Below are positions 34,604-44,380 of a DNA stretch of 64,000 nt, one piece after another (within the stretch, counting starts at the first letter, position 1; each line of letters begins with the position of its first letter). The position numbers and the translations under genes are program-made. The stretch covers positions 1 through 64,000 of the forward strand of contig WNYE01000027.1 in assembly GCA_021396245.1 (NCBI GenBank). The letters run 5' to 3'. Source of the stretch: Sporothrix humicola (lineage: Eukaryota; Ascomycota; Sordariomycetes; Ophiostomatales; Ophiostomataceae). The notes beneath the pieces were generated by a model. That model did not search any database, was not told the origin of the DNA, and worked only from the letters and a program-made list of their open reading frames with translations.

Positions 34604-37303
34604 CTACCTACTCACGGGGTCCTGTAGCGCCCTTTGTGCCTTGTCACAAGCCTTTGCGACATGGCCTGCTTGATGTTTTTCCACGAGTTTCGATCTCCTG
34701 ACCACCTTGTCGACAAAATACTGCAGCCCGCGGCGCAGGTCGTCCTGCTCAACGATGGCTTGGAACCGCTTACGGACGACCGCGCCGCTACCACCTCCGG
34801 CCTTGCTCGCCGTATGAGCTTCATCGAAGAAAGAGAGTAGCATCACTTCAACAAAGAGCCGGGTCTTCGCTTGCAGCCGGACCAAACTTAGACATTTCAA
34901 AATGTCTAGGGTAAGGCTCCCACACGCAATCAGGTAACCGCACAATTTTGCCGTATTGACAACTCGCCGCATGCTTGTGGCCTCATCCCCATCGTCGACA
35001 TCATCATCCTCGGGAGCCTCGCCGAACATGGGCTCGCCCAGGTTCCGAAACAACTTCCATATGTTTGCCTGGAACACCCGAGCCATCCTTCTATCCCCGC
35101 TGCATACTTGTCGCGCTACAAGTGCGTAGTAGCGATTGTAGTGCTGTTCTGAGCCGGCGCAACGGATGAGAACGTTGGCAACTTCTCTCTTCTCAAATTT
35201 GTTCAGACCAAGTCTAAGGAGCCGTGCGTGCGCATCTTTGCTATCGGCTGCTGAAAGAAGGGTGACGAAGATGGACCGTCGTGCATCGGTGTTCATGCCT
35301 TGCTCTCTCGCCAGCAAATCCAGCTCTTCCAGATCTGCAATGTCCTCGCCCCAGGAGCCTAGGACATCGTCTTCACCGGCTTTAGCCATGGCCGCCTGGT
35401 GGGCACGCTTCTGTCCCTCCGGCCCGTTATTTGTGCTTTGAACCTCGGTTTCGTCGCCCGCAGTCCCCTGTCCCACCGAACGCTCATCACGGCCAGCCCA
35501 GCTTGCTCCAACAAGCCACCACTTTCCGCGCCTGTCCGCATGCTCAATATCGGCTAAGCTCACATGGAGCGGCCCGGCCGCCTCTAGCTTTCTGGATGTT
35601 GGCAACGTTCCCAACACTTTTCGTATCCGTTCGGCATGGCCGAAACCGCTGCTTTCAGCATCACGCTGCTTTTTCTTGTCGGTCTTCTTGATGTCGCTGA
35701 TCCGGTCGATCATATGTCTGGTCCGAACAGAAAGGTTTTTCTCTCCCCCGACACGCAAAACTGCGGGTTGTATGAGGGCAACAATGTCTTTGAGTGCTCT
35801 TGGATCGTCTTGATGGAGTCGATGGCCACTTATTTCGAACACCCTCAACAGAAGCTCCGCACCTGTTTCGGTGAGATTTCTAAGCAGCATTCGAATGTAA
35901 TCGTAGATGAGGTTTGGCCCGATCATACGAAAATTGTAGAGCTCTGCTATGAGAGAAAACAGATTGACGGCCATCTTGGACGACGGCGCCCATGAGCGGT
36001 GTTGATCCTCTGGCATATCGCGTGTGCTAGTAATAACCAATGCATCGTATTGTTCTTTGAAACGGACCGCGTTTTGCTGGATGAAGTTTGCTCCAAAGTC
36101 TGGCCCTTTGACCATGTACACAGCTGCGGCAAAACCTGCAATCAAAACCGTGACGTTATTGGACAATGCTCCTCCAACCTGGACTTGCTCTAAAAGCTTC
36201 TCGGTTACAGCCTCTGTAACGAATTGCCGCGGATTGTCGAGGTAAAGCTTTTCAACGTCCCCAAGTATTGTTAAAAGATTCGCATCTGATAGCCTTGCAA
36301 TCAAATGGTGAGCCTGGCGTCGCACGCGCTTGACAGCTTCAGACTCAGAATCCGTGGCTTGTTGAGCTTTTCGAAGAGCGGGCGGAACGTATTTCTGCGG
36401 CGAAAACGACGTTGAGATGGGTGCGATGTAAGGGTTCTCTCGCGTGCGATTGGATGACTGTTGGCTTGGGCCATCATCTCCGCCTGATACGTCGTCGTTT
36501 TGAGTTTCTGGTTCGTCGCCAAAGACGCTGAAAATATCGTTGTCATTATCTCCATCCAGGTCGTCCAAGTCCACACTGTTGTCCTCGCCCCCGTCCTCGC
36601 TGTCCTCGCCACCAGCAATCTCCGACGCGAGGCCATTATGGAGACCCAAAGCCTTCTGTCGCTTTGTATGAAGCCAGTCTTCTGCCTCGCTTTTCCGTTT
36701 CTTCACCAACACCGCTTCTGCATCTTGTGCCCCAGAATTGCCAAGACTTTGTATCAGATCCCCTAAGCCATCGTCCTTGAAAGTCTGCGGTAGGTTTTTC
36801 CGCCCCTTCAGGCCGAGCTTGCGTTCGAGCTCGGCAATCTCTGCATCGTCCTTCTCCAATTGTTCGCGGACACGCCGGGAGACTTTTCTTGGCACTGTGC
36901 TGGCCAAGTTAGGGGCGCCATCACCGCCATCGCTCTCATCTTCAGATGTATCATGCTGGGCGGTTTCGTTTTCAGACAAATCGTCAAAGTCATCCTCATC
37001 AACCGTATCATCCTCAAGCCCAGGGCCGACAAGGCGTAATTGACTAGGCTTTTCCTTTGTTTTGTCCGCCTCGGAGAAGCTCCTAGTTTGTTGTTTCTGA
37101 TGAAATTTGGGATGTCGGAGCGAGCGCTCTGACCGAGACTTGCCTTGCCCACGCTTATTTGGCATTGGTGACTCGCCATGATTCCATTGCTTTGAGGATA
37201 TGGCCTTTTGTTGACCTCGCCGTGGCGAGTCTTGCGCGTGCACACCCAGATGTTTGAGGAGGCCGGCTGATAAGGACGGGCCAGCCCTTCGGGACGGTGC
37301 CAT
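34604..37303 (-). CDS. SGD1: Nucleolar MIF4G/MA3 protein Sgd1 (NOM1 family)
   Basis: A single exon of 899 residues starts at ATG 37303 (MAPSRRAGPSLSAG). Sgd1/NOM1 is an essential nucleolar factor of 18S rRNA maturation and 40S subunit assembly that works with DEAD-box helicase Fal1. The N-terminal third is low complexity and highly charged, with acidic clusters (DEDDFDDLSENE) and SRRVREQLEKDDAEIAELERKLGLKG. The MIF4G domain (about 325-540) starts KRVRRQAHHLIARLSDANLLTILGDVEKLY. The MA3 domain (about 685-800) includes RRSIFVTLLSAADSKDAHARLLRLGLNKFEKREVANVL. A helical tail follows. It shares a divergent 469-bp promoter with SRP14, another RNA-particle gene. Confidence 0.93.
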   Translation of the reverse strand: MAPSRRAGPSLSAGLLKHLGVHAQDSPRRGQQKAISSKQWNHGESPMPNKRGQGKSRSERSLRHPKFHQKQQTRSFSEADKTKEKPSQLRLVGPGLEDDTVDEDDFDDLSENETAQHDTSEDESDGGDGAPNLASTVPRKVSRRVREQLEKDDAEIAELERKLGLKGRKNLPQTFKDDGLGDLIQSLGNSGAQDAEAVLVKKRKSEAEDWLHTKRQKALGLHNGLASEIAGGEDSEDGGEDNSVDLDDLDGDNDNDIFSVFGDEPETQNDDVSGGDDGPSQQSSNRTRENPYIAPISTSFSPQKYVPPALRKAQQATDSESEAVKRVRRQAHHLIARLSDANLLTILGDVEKLYLDNPRQFVTEAVTEKLLEQVQVGGALSNNVTVLIAGFAAAVYMVKGPDFGANFIQQNAVRFKEQYDALVITSTRDMPEDQHRSWAPSSKMAVNLFSLIAELYNFRMIGPNLIYDYIRMLLRNLTETGAELLLRVFEISGHRLHQDDPRALKDIVALIQPAVLRVGGEKNLSVRTRHMIDRISDIKKTDKKKQRDAESSGFGHAERIRKVLGTLPTSRKLEAAGPLHVSLADIEHADRRGKWWLVGASWAGRDERSVGQGTAGDETEVQSTNNGPEGQKRAHQAAMAKAGEDDVLGSWGEDIADLEELDLLAREQGMNTDARRSIFVTLLSAADSKDAHARLLRLGLNKFEKREVANVLIRCAGSEQHYNRYYALVARQVCSGDRRMARVFQANIWKLFRNLGEPMFGEAPEDDDVDDGDEATSMRRVVNTAKLCGYLIACGSLTLDILKCLSLVRLQAKTRLFVEVMLLSFFDEAHTASKAGGGSGAVVRKRFQAIVEQDDLRRGLQYFVDKVVRRSKLVEKHQAGHVAKACDKAQRALQDPVSR

Positions 37304-37772
37304 GGTGTGTGGACTTTCTGTGACCTAGAATTGTAGGCTGCTAGAGAAGTAGGTGTTATGGTAGGTCGTGTGTGGGCATTCGCGGCTGGTCTTATGCGTA
37401 GAGGGTGTAAAGTGTCGTGGGTTGTCTTTAGCTTTTGTTCCTTTTGATTTTCAACATCGACGCTTCCCCCCCTTGTCTCTTTCTCTCCCGTTTTTATTTT
37501 TTATTTTTACATGGTGTGGCGACATGGGTGGTTTTAGCGCCAATGGCCCATAGAAAATCACAGCCTTGGGTACAGCCTCGTCAAGCGGATGACTAATCTC
37601 TCTACGTTTCAGCACACTGTACGTCGTAATACTCCGTACTTTTGGTGCTAATTTCAAAACTTGTGCGGGGCACCGAATAGTTGACAAAATTGCTGAAACC
37701 TGCCTACCAAATATGATTTAGAGACAGAACATCCTCACAACAACGTTCGATAACGCTCGCTCTGTAGCCACC
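37304..37772. promoter_or_regulatory. Shared divergent promoter SGD1/SRP14
   Basis: These 469 bp separate the two ATGs, so both promoters must lie here. A composite TACGTCGTAATACTCCGTA (37620-37638) contains both enriched intergenic words back to back, 317 bp from the SGD1 ATG and 135 bp from the SRP14 ATG. A pyrimidine-rich tract at 37465-37510 is also present. Function is inferred from position only. Confidence 0.5.
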
Positions 37773-38312
37773 ATGGGCCATCTAAACAATGATGAGGTAT
37801 ATTTCCACACGCTTGCGCTGCTATAAGCAATTTGTCAACGCGGTTGCTAATATTGGCCTGCAGTTTTTTTCGCGGCTTGCCGAGCTTTTCCACGCACAGA
37901 AGGGCCGAGACCATGGTGCGATATATTTGAGCCAGCGACGATGTGAGTCAAGATTCCGGCTTTGAGTTACACCCCGAGATAGGTACTACGAACTTGTGAT
38001 AAACTAACGTATATAGTTTCCGGTGTCGAGAAGAACATCTCGCGAGTCGAACCTGACGACAGCTCAGACGCGGTGGCCTCTGAACCACGATCACTCATTA
38101 TTCGTGCGAGCAATGGCAAATCCAAGAAGCACCGGAAGGACAAGATCCGATTGACGACAGAAGTTACACCGGATGCGCTAGACTCTTTCTACGCTCGTTA
38201 CGCAGAAACATGTAAAGCCGGCATGTCGCTTTTAAAACCACGCGACAAGAGCAAGAAGAGGGCCAAGGCAAAGAAGAAGAAGGCAGCAACAACAGCAACA
38301 GCGAGCCCATGA
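37773..38312 (+). CDS. SRP14: Signal recognition particle subunit SRP14
   Basis: Three exons, 37773-37796, 37864-37942 and 38017-38312, give 132 residues. SRP14 binds the Alu domain of SRP RNA and slows elongation while ribosomes are targeted to the ER. The spliced start reads MGHLNNDEFFSRLAELFHAQ with GAIYLSQRRFS, the family N-terminus. The middle has SLIIRASNGKSKKHRKDKIRLTTEVTPDALDSFYARYAETCKAGMSLLKPRDKSKKR, the RNA-binding region. The tail is Lys/Ala-rich. The first coding exon is only 24 nt. Intron 1 is phase 0 and intron 2 phase 1 (GTGAGT donor, TATAG acceptor). The gene is divergent from SGD1. Confidence 0.93.
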
Positions 38313-39533
38313 TTGTGGTCCAATGTGTATACTTTTACACCTTTTACATTCACATATATACGCCGTATCAGAGCCCCCCCCCTTCCTGCCCTTGCCCCTT
38401 TGGCTAGTAGACGCCTTTGAAAGGCTTCGAGTGGAATGGGGATGGGGGAAGCTTGCGAAACCGAGAATGTCGCATTTGCGCATGCGGTTGGGGTGCATGT
38501 AGCTGCGGTGAATGAGCTAAGCAACCGGAACCGCAGAGGAAACATAATAACGTGATCGTTTCAAGGATTGTATTCTCAAGATGACGACGTGATACGGCAG
38601 TGCTTTTCCGATGGCAAAGGGTGGTTGATTAATAACAACGGTTTTTTTCCCCAGTTACAATATTAGTAGCCATGGATAAGAGAATATTTTGATGAAACAG
38701 AATTCCTCGCACATTAGAATAACAACTTAGCAATTTGGCCGTGCCCTGTTTGTGTTCTATACTCCGTCTATCGAACACGATTTCTCTTCCGGGGCGATGG
38801 CAGGGCTGTCCAACATGTTCGTCAGAAATACCAATATATGACATGGAGTGTTTCTCTCTGGAGGAGTAAGAAACGAGATAGGACAATATCTAGTGGCCTT
38901 GCCGTTAACAATGTAAAGTAATAAATGGTACTTCAAAAAGCCACCTCGAAGACATGGTGGAGAAAAATTGACATTCGCCGATTTTCTTTATCTTCGCGCC
39001 ATTTAGTTTTAAATGATAAATTCCAAATGAGCACTCTCACTATGAGCTACCCTTGCTTGAAGACGCCATGAGGACAAGTGAAGGGGACATCGATACACTT
39101 TTCATTAACCCAGATAACAGAAAACAGGACTTAATAAATCAACTTTTAATAACCGCTCCACCAACCAGGGGACCACTAGGGTGTGTAGGCGCCGAGCGCC
39201 TGGTATCTATGGCCCCGTGACTCCATCCACGTATTATGGCCGGCATTGCAAAACAGCACCACAAGTAACAGGCGAAGATAAACTTTTGTTTGGGTTGGTG
39301 AAGAGATTGGGCAAGGGATGAGCAGATACAGAGTGAAGGGGTGCTATGAAGGAAACTGAGAAGAAATCAAAGTGGCAGAAAGCTAGTTGTACTAGGACGA
39401 CAAAAGGTAGAGTTGAAGGTTGTGGATGGTACTGCGGAGTGTCGTACACGTGACTGTAGGAAACCCAATAATTGCACAATATATGTGCAGATATTCACCA
39501 CAAATATTGATCAAGACTGTGAGAATGGACGCC
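38313..39533. other. Convergent intergenic region SRP14/Gbp2-like
   Basis: About 1.2 kb between converging genes. No coding or RNA gene is recognised. Part should be 3' untranslated sequence. Confidence 0.4.
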
Positions 39534-41813
39534 TCACATAATTTGATCTTGGGTCAGCCCGCCATGTGGGTCTGTATCCATAATATCGTTTGGGATTCCA
39601 GGCGTCAGATATTTGACAAAACCCAAACCGAGAGGGCGACCACCGTATTGGTATCCTTGAAACTTGGCGATAGCGGTCTCGGCGGTTTCAGCGGTATCGA
39701 ACCGGACAACCCCGGAGCCACGGGAGCGGCCACTAGGCTCATACTGAATCTCTGCCTGTTCAACCTTACCAATTGTGGTGAATAGCTCAACCAGGTCCTC
39801 ATTGCTTGTCGACCAAGGAAGCTGGAACGTGACAGGAGTATGTCAGTGATGTTTAAAAAATGAGGGATTGGGAGTGAGTGCGGTATAAAACGACAGATGT
39901 ATTTACTTACGTTTCGGACAAAGATGATCTCGCCACGCTCGGTGCCGGAAGTGGCGTAGTCGGTGAAAGGGTTGGGTGCAGGGGCAGGACCGCTTCCGTG
40001 GCCATTATTACCGGAGTTGCCAGCGCCGGAATCAAAGCCGCCGCCACCGCCACCATAACCGCCACGGCCGCCAAATGAGCCAAAGCCGCCACGGCCACCA
40101 AAGCCGCCACGACCTCCAAATCCACCACCAAAACCCCCGCGACCAAAACCTCCGCGACCCGGGAAGCCACCAGTGTTGGCGAACCGATCCTCGCGCACTT
40201 CTAAAATACGACCCTGCCAATCGAATCCGTTGAATTGCTGAATGGCATTACGGGCATCATCGGGACTTTCAAAGACAACAATGCCGGATCCCTTGGATCT
40301 GCCATCGGGGCCAATGTTGATGTCTGCTCGGGCGACGCCCGCAATCCGCGCTGCATTGATGAAAGTAAAGTTAAAATGCTGTCGAGGATGTGTCTTCGGA
40401 AGCGGGCTACTTACCGGCCTGGCGGAACAAATCTTTCAAATCTTGCCATCCGACCGTGAATGGGAGCTATTATATGTTGTGATTAGCATTCGTATACGAT
40501 GAATAAAAGATATGACTAGTGAACTTCTCTTGTGGAACTTGTCTTGGGCATTGACGAACATTGGCAACGTAGATCTGTCTACCCGCGCCGCCACCATTAT
40601 TGAAATTCATGTGGCCGCCACCATATCCTGTGTGGCCGATAGGCCCGCCATAACCGCCTCTGGGCCCGGAAGATTGGTTGAAGCGTGGCTCGGCCTCGCG
40701 ATCCTACAGCTGTTAGCAGCTGTGACATCGTATTTTGGTTATGCTCTTCTTCGCCTCCTTTTTCATGACCTACTTCTCGGACGTAAACGAGTCGGCCCAT
40801 TAGATTTTGGTTGCTGAGTGTCGCAACGGCATTCTGAGCCTGCTCCCTAGTTGCATATTCCACAATTCTGAGAAGATGGTCAGCAATGGTAATAAACAAA
40901 AATATACGAGACAACAAAACATCCATCAGTGCTGAATAAACTTACCCGCATCCCTACAGTAACAAAGGTCCCAACCCGTCAATCCAATGGTTTCCATCAT
41001 AAATAGTCGGCACAGATAAGGGGAAAGGGGGGGGAGGGGGGGGGGGGGAAGAGAAAAAAGCAGCCCAGCCAAGACTACTTAGTGTAGTCGCCCACCTTCG
41101 ACATTCCGTTTGGAAGTAGTAGGACATCCGCAAAAATGACCTCGCCAGCTGTGTTTTTTTAATCAAAATGTCAGCAAGAGAACACGGCATATCGCCTTGG
41201 TTGCCACAAGGTTGGTCTTGGTAGCTGTAGGACACATGACGGAAAGAATGAAAGGGACTCACCCTGGCGCATGAAATCTTTCAAATGGTGCCACTTCACG
41301 TCATATGAAAGATTACCAACGTAGACCCTACGGTCCTGCTGGGAGCTGTCGCGAACGTTTGACAACATTTGGTCCCTCGCTGCAGAGCGATCGTCGTGTG
41401 AGCGGTGGGGAGCGCTTCCGGTGCCGTAGTTTGCGGTAGGCGGTGCTCCGGGAGGCGGTGCCTGTCCGGCCATGGGCGAACGGGACCGTCTTGAAGCTCG
41501 GCGGTAGTCTGCGCTACGGGAGCGGTTGCTACGGGGCGAGAATGATCGTCGATGGCCACCTGTGGCACGACCAGGGCTACGAGATCGACCACGGTGGGGC
41601 GAGCGAGAACGTTCACGCTGCTGTGCTCCATTAGCTTCACTTCCAGGACCACCTCCACGATGTTGCCATTCTGTTGATAACAAAATAAATGCAAACCAAA
41701 AGGAGGGAAAGAAGGCTGGGGGGCGGGGGTAAGCGAATGTAATGGAACACGATATGCCTAGCGACTAATTGTGTTTCTCATACGTACCGGTCTGTATGTG
41801 TCTCCTGAATCGG
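39534..41813 (-). CDS. Three-RRM SR-type mRNA-binding protein (Gbp2/Hrb1-like)
   Basis: Supported exons are complement(39534-39821, 39911-40350, 40415-40466, 40560-40703, 40774-40867, 40946-40953, 41096-41148, 41263-41670), about 494 residues, plus a likely upstream exon 41784-41813 (ADSGDTYRP-type). Such proteins ride on nuclear mRNA with TREX and help quality control and export. An RS-rich N-terminus (RERSRSPHRGRSRSPGR) precedes RRM1 (RVYVGNLSYDVKWHHLKDFM ... GCGIVEYATREQA), RRM2 (QIYVANLPFTVGWQDLKDLF ... GSGIVVFESPDDARNAI), a long Gly-rich RGG-like linker, and RRM3 (EIIFVRNLPWSTSNEDLVELF ... SGVVRFDTAETAETA). An 8-nt exon is required inside RRM1. The first coding exon with the ATG could not be placed, and the donor of the 41784-41813 exon is ambiguous. 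Phases agree across all eight supported exons. Confidence 0.88.
40946..40953 (-). other. 8-nt microexon (GGATGCGG)
   Basis: On the minus strand CTGTAG precedes GGATGCGG, which is followed by GTAAGT. The preceding exon ends in a full AAG codon and the next starts A-ATT-GTG, so only this microexon supplies GGA TGC GG(A). It gives MSKGCGIVEYATREQ, the conserved RNP1-like segment of RRM1. Without it the frame breaks. Confidence 0.85.
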
Positions 41814-43457
41814 CTATATTGCGAGGTGAAATATTAGCAAAAGCTCCAGGTATTTAGGCCAGCACAACGATGAAAAAAGATTGAGCTAGTGCAAATAAGC
41901 CAGGGAGACAAGGGAGTTGACGATGTTTACGGAAACCAGTAGGCGAGGACGGTGAGAAAAGCAGAAAAAAGTTATACGGGGATGGGAGTGTCAAAGGGAC
42001 ATTGTGTGGGTGGGATGTGAGGTGGGATGAGATGCGGGATACGGGATTTTGAAAGAGGGGTGTTAAGAAGGCTGTGGGAGAAGGATGCGTCGATGCGTGC
42101 CGCACATGTATGTTTGGAACTATTCATCGTGTGGCAAGCATAGAGAGGCCGTGAGTGGTGATTGAAATGAAACATAAGCTTTTACAGCCTGTTTGTCTTA
42201 TCCCTACCACAAGACAACCGCGAAAGGTTGAGTGCGCTTTGTCTCGATAGTAGCGAGAGGACATGTGGCCGTGATCGCCTCGAGTCTTCTTACTCGGGCA
42301 ACTGAGGTGCTCACATGGAGTGACGATGAACCAATGCTTTTCACTTTTGGGGGAGGGAGACAGCAACAGGAACGGTTGCACTTAGCGAGGAAGAGGCACA
42401 ACGGAGGCACGACGAGGCATAGGCACGGACAAAGGATGTAGGGGAAAGACGGCAGGCAACCGAGCTTGCTAGTGGTGGCACTGCGTGAAATGAGGAGATT
42501 TTTAAACCATACTGTGTCAATGGAAGCAGGCGATGGGTGCAGGGCGTCATGAGTATTTGACAATGTGTAGCGTACACAGTAAATGCGCGTGAAAGGGCGA
42601 GGTAAAAGCGAGTGAACACAAGTAGACCAAACATGCTCAATACGCGCAAAGAAATGCGTAGAGAGGAGAAAAAAGGAGAGCAATGGGTAGCTAGCCACTG
42701 GCAAGGACGGGACGAACAGACATTCGATAACAGAATGGTATCGGCACTGGACGACGGACAGTGGGCGATGGGGATGGAGAGGACGCAAGAAGGGGCAGCA
42801 AACAGAATGAAGGACCCACGGTATCAGGATGAAAGCAGTCGAGTATAGGAGACAGGCACGGTGAGCTGGCACGGCAGGCACAAGAACAACAAGAAGAGAA
42901 CGGGTGCGAAGGAAGCAGGAGAAACAATACCTTCTCAGCAGCAATGGCAGAGATGGAGAGAGGCGGAGGGATGGCAGAGGAAAAGAGGAACAGAGGGACA
43001 TAAAGGGATGGGTAGAAGAAAGAGATGTCGCAGGCGCGTGATTGGAAACGAGGCAACGAAGGATACGCAGACGTGCAAAGACGGAGAAAACAATGACAGG
43101 GCGAAGGAGGAAATGTGAGAATGGCGGAAGACAAGGCAGAGACAAGAAGAAGACAAGAAAAAGACAAGACATAAACGCACTCATGATGATATACTTGCGC
43201 AGAGGAGGGGGAAACTTGGCCGTTGCATGAACAGTGTTCTCAGTACTTTGTAAGGCGGACCGGTCGGAAGGTTGAGAAGAGCCCTGCAAGCACGACGGAA
43301 CTGGCCAAAGGCAAAAAGGCGAAAGGCGAAAGGGTAAGGGATGGCAGTGTTGTTTGTACAAGTAAGATATTGGCTGTGACGGAGGGGAGAGCCGGAGGTG
43401 ACGAGGACGCGGTGGCACAGGGGCGATGAAGGGTTGGAAGGAGAGGGAGCTGGAGGA

Positions 43458-43486
43458 GCAGGCAGGCAGGCAGGCAGGCAGGCAGG
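43458..43486. repeat. GGCA tetranucleotide microsatellite
   Basis: About seven perfect GCAG/GGCA units lie in the pyrimidine/purine-biased leader region of the Gbp2-like gene. Confidence 0.85.
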
Positions 43487-44300
43487 TATTACGGCCACGA
43501 AATGCGCAGGGCTGCAAAGGGGGGGAGTATGACGGCGCGTGCGATGTGAATGGCGTGGGCGGCCAGGCGTGTCGGGAGTTGGTGTTGAAGCTGTTGTTGG
43601 GATAGGTGGGTGATGGTGCGAGCAAAAAGGTGGTGGGTGTGTGGAAGGTTGAAAGGGGCAAAGCCAGATGGACCTTTTGCAGAGAAAAAGTAGGGTGCAG
43701 GGGAAGGGGGGATCGAGTTCTGTTGGTGGGCTCCTGTTGGTTGAGCTCGAGGGGATTTTGGTGGGGTGGGAACACCAAGCCTTGGTCCTGGCGGGCCTGG
43801 CCAAACACAGGTTAGAGACGCTCGCCTGCTGTTTCTTCCGGCTTTTATTGGGGTTTGAAGGGAAGAGACAGTAAGATACCAGTGGGGGAGGCGTCATACT
43901 ACTAAAGACAAGATAAGATACTTCTAGGTATTAATTACGGGGTAATGCTAAAGGCGCATGGTACATAAAAGACTCGGTTAGGGCCTCTCAAGAGGGCCTA
44001 TTCTATCGGTAAAGGATAGAGGCAGGTATCTTACAAAGTAATACTCTGGATTGCATCGTAATTGATATATCCTCAGTTGAATGGCGCACACGGTCATATT
44101 ACGCCGTAACACGCGAAAGTGCCAAACCCAAGTCGAACAGTCGCGTAAAATTCTCTATTGTCCTCCGTATCTTACTTTGTGAGGTGAAATGTATCTCTAT
44201 CTACTGTAGCAGACAGGCGTACAAGTTAGTATCACAGCTCTTTCGCAAATCGGTTATCCACTCCAAAGCCTTGAGTGGGGTAGATGTCGTTTTTGCTTGT

Positions 44301-44380
44301 AGCTTTGTAGCTTTGTAGCTTTGTAGCTTTGTAGCTTTGTAGCTTTGTAGCTTTGTAGCTTTGTAGCTTTGTAGCTTTGG
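44301..44380. repeat. 8-bp tandem array AGCTTTGT x10
   Basis: Ten consecutive AGCTTTGT units are perfect except the final base (G for T in the last unit). A partial unit precedes it. It lies between the Gbp2-like and COQ9 genes. High copy identity suggests recent expansion. Confidence 0.95.

Noticed and set aside
42204..43808. 534-codon open frame on the minus strand
   Set aside because: It begins with a non-ATG codon, is dominated by Ser/Pro/Leu/Cys/Phe from a pyrimidine-rich strand, has no domain pattern and overlaps a microsatellite. Stop codons are rare in such DNA, so length is not evidence.
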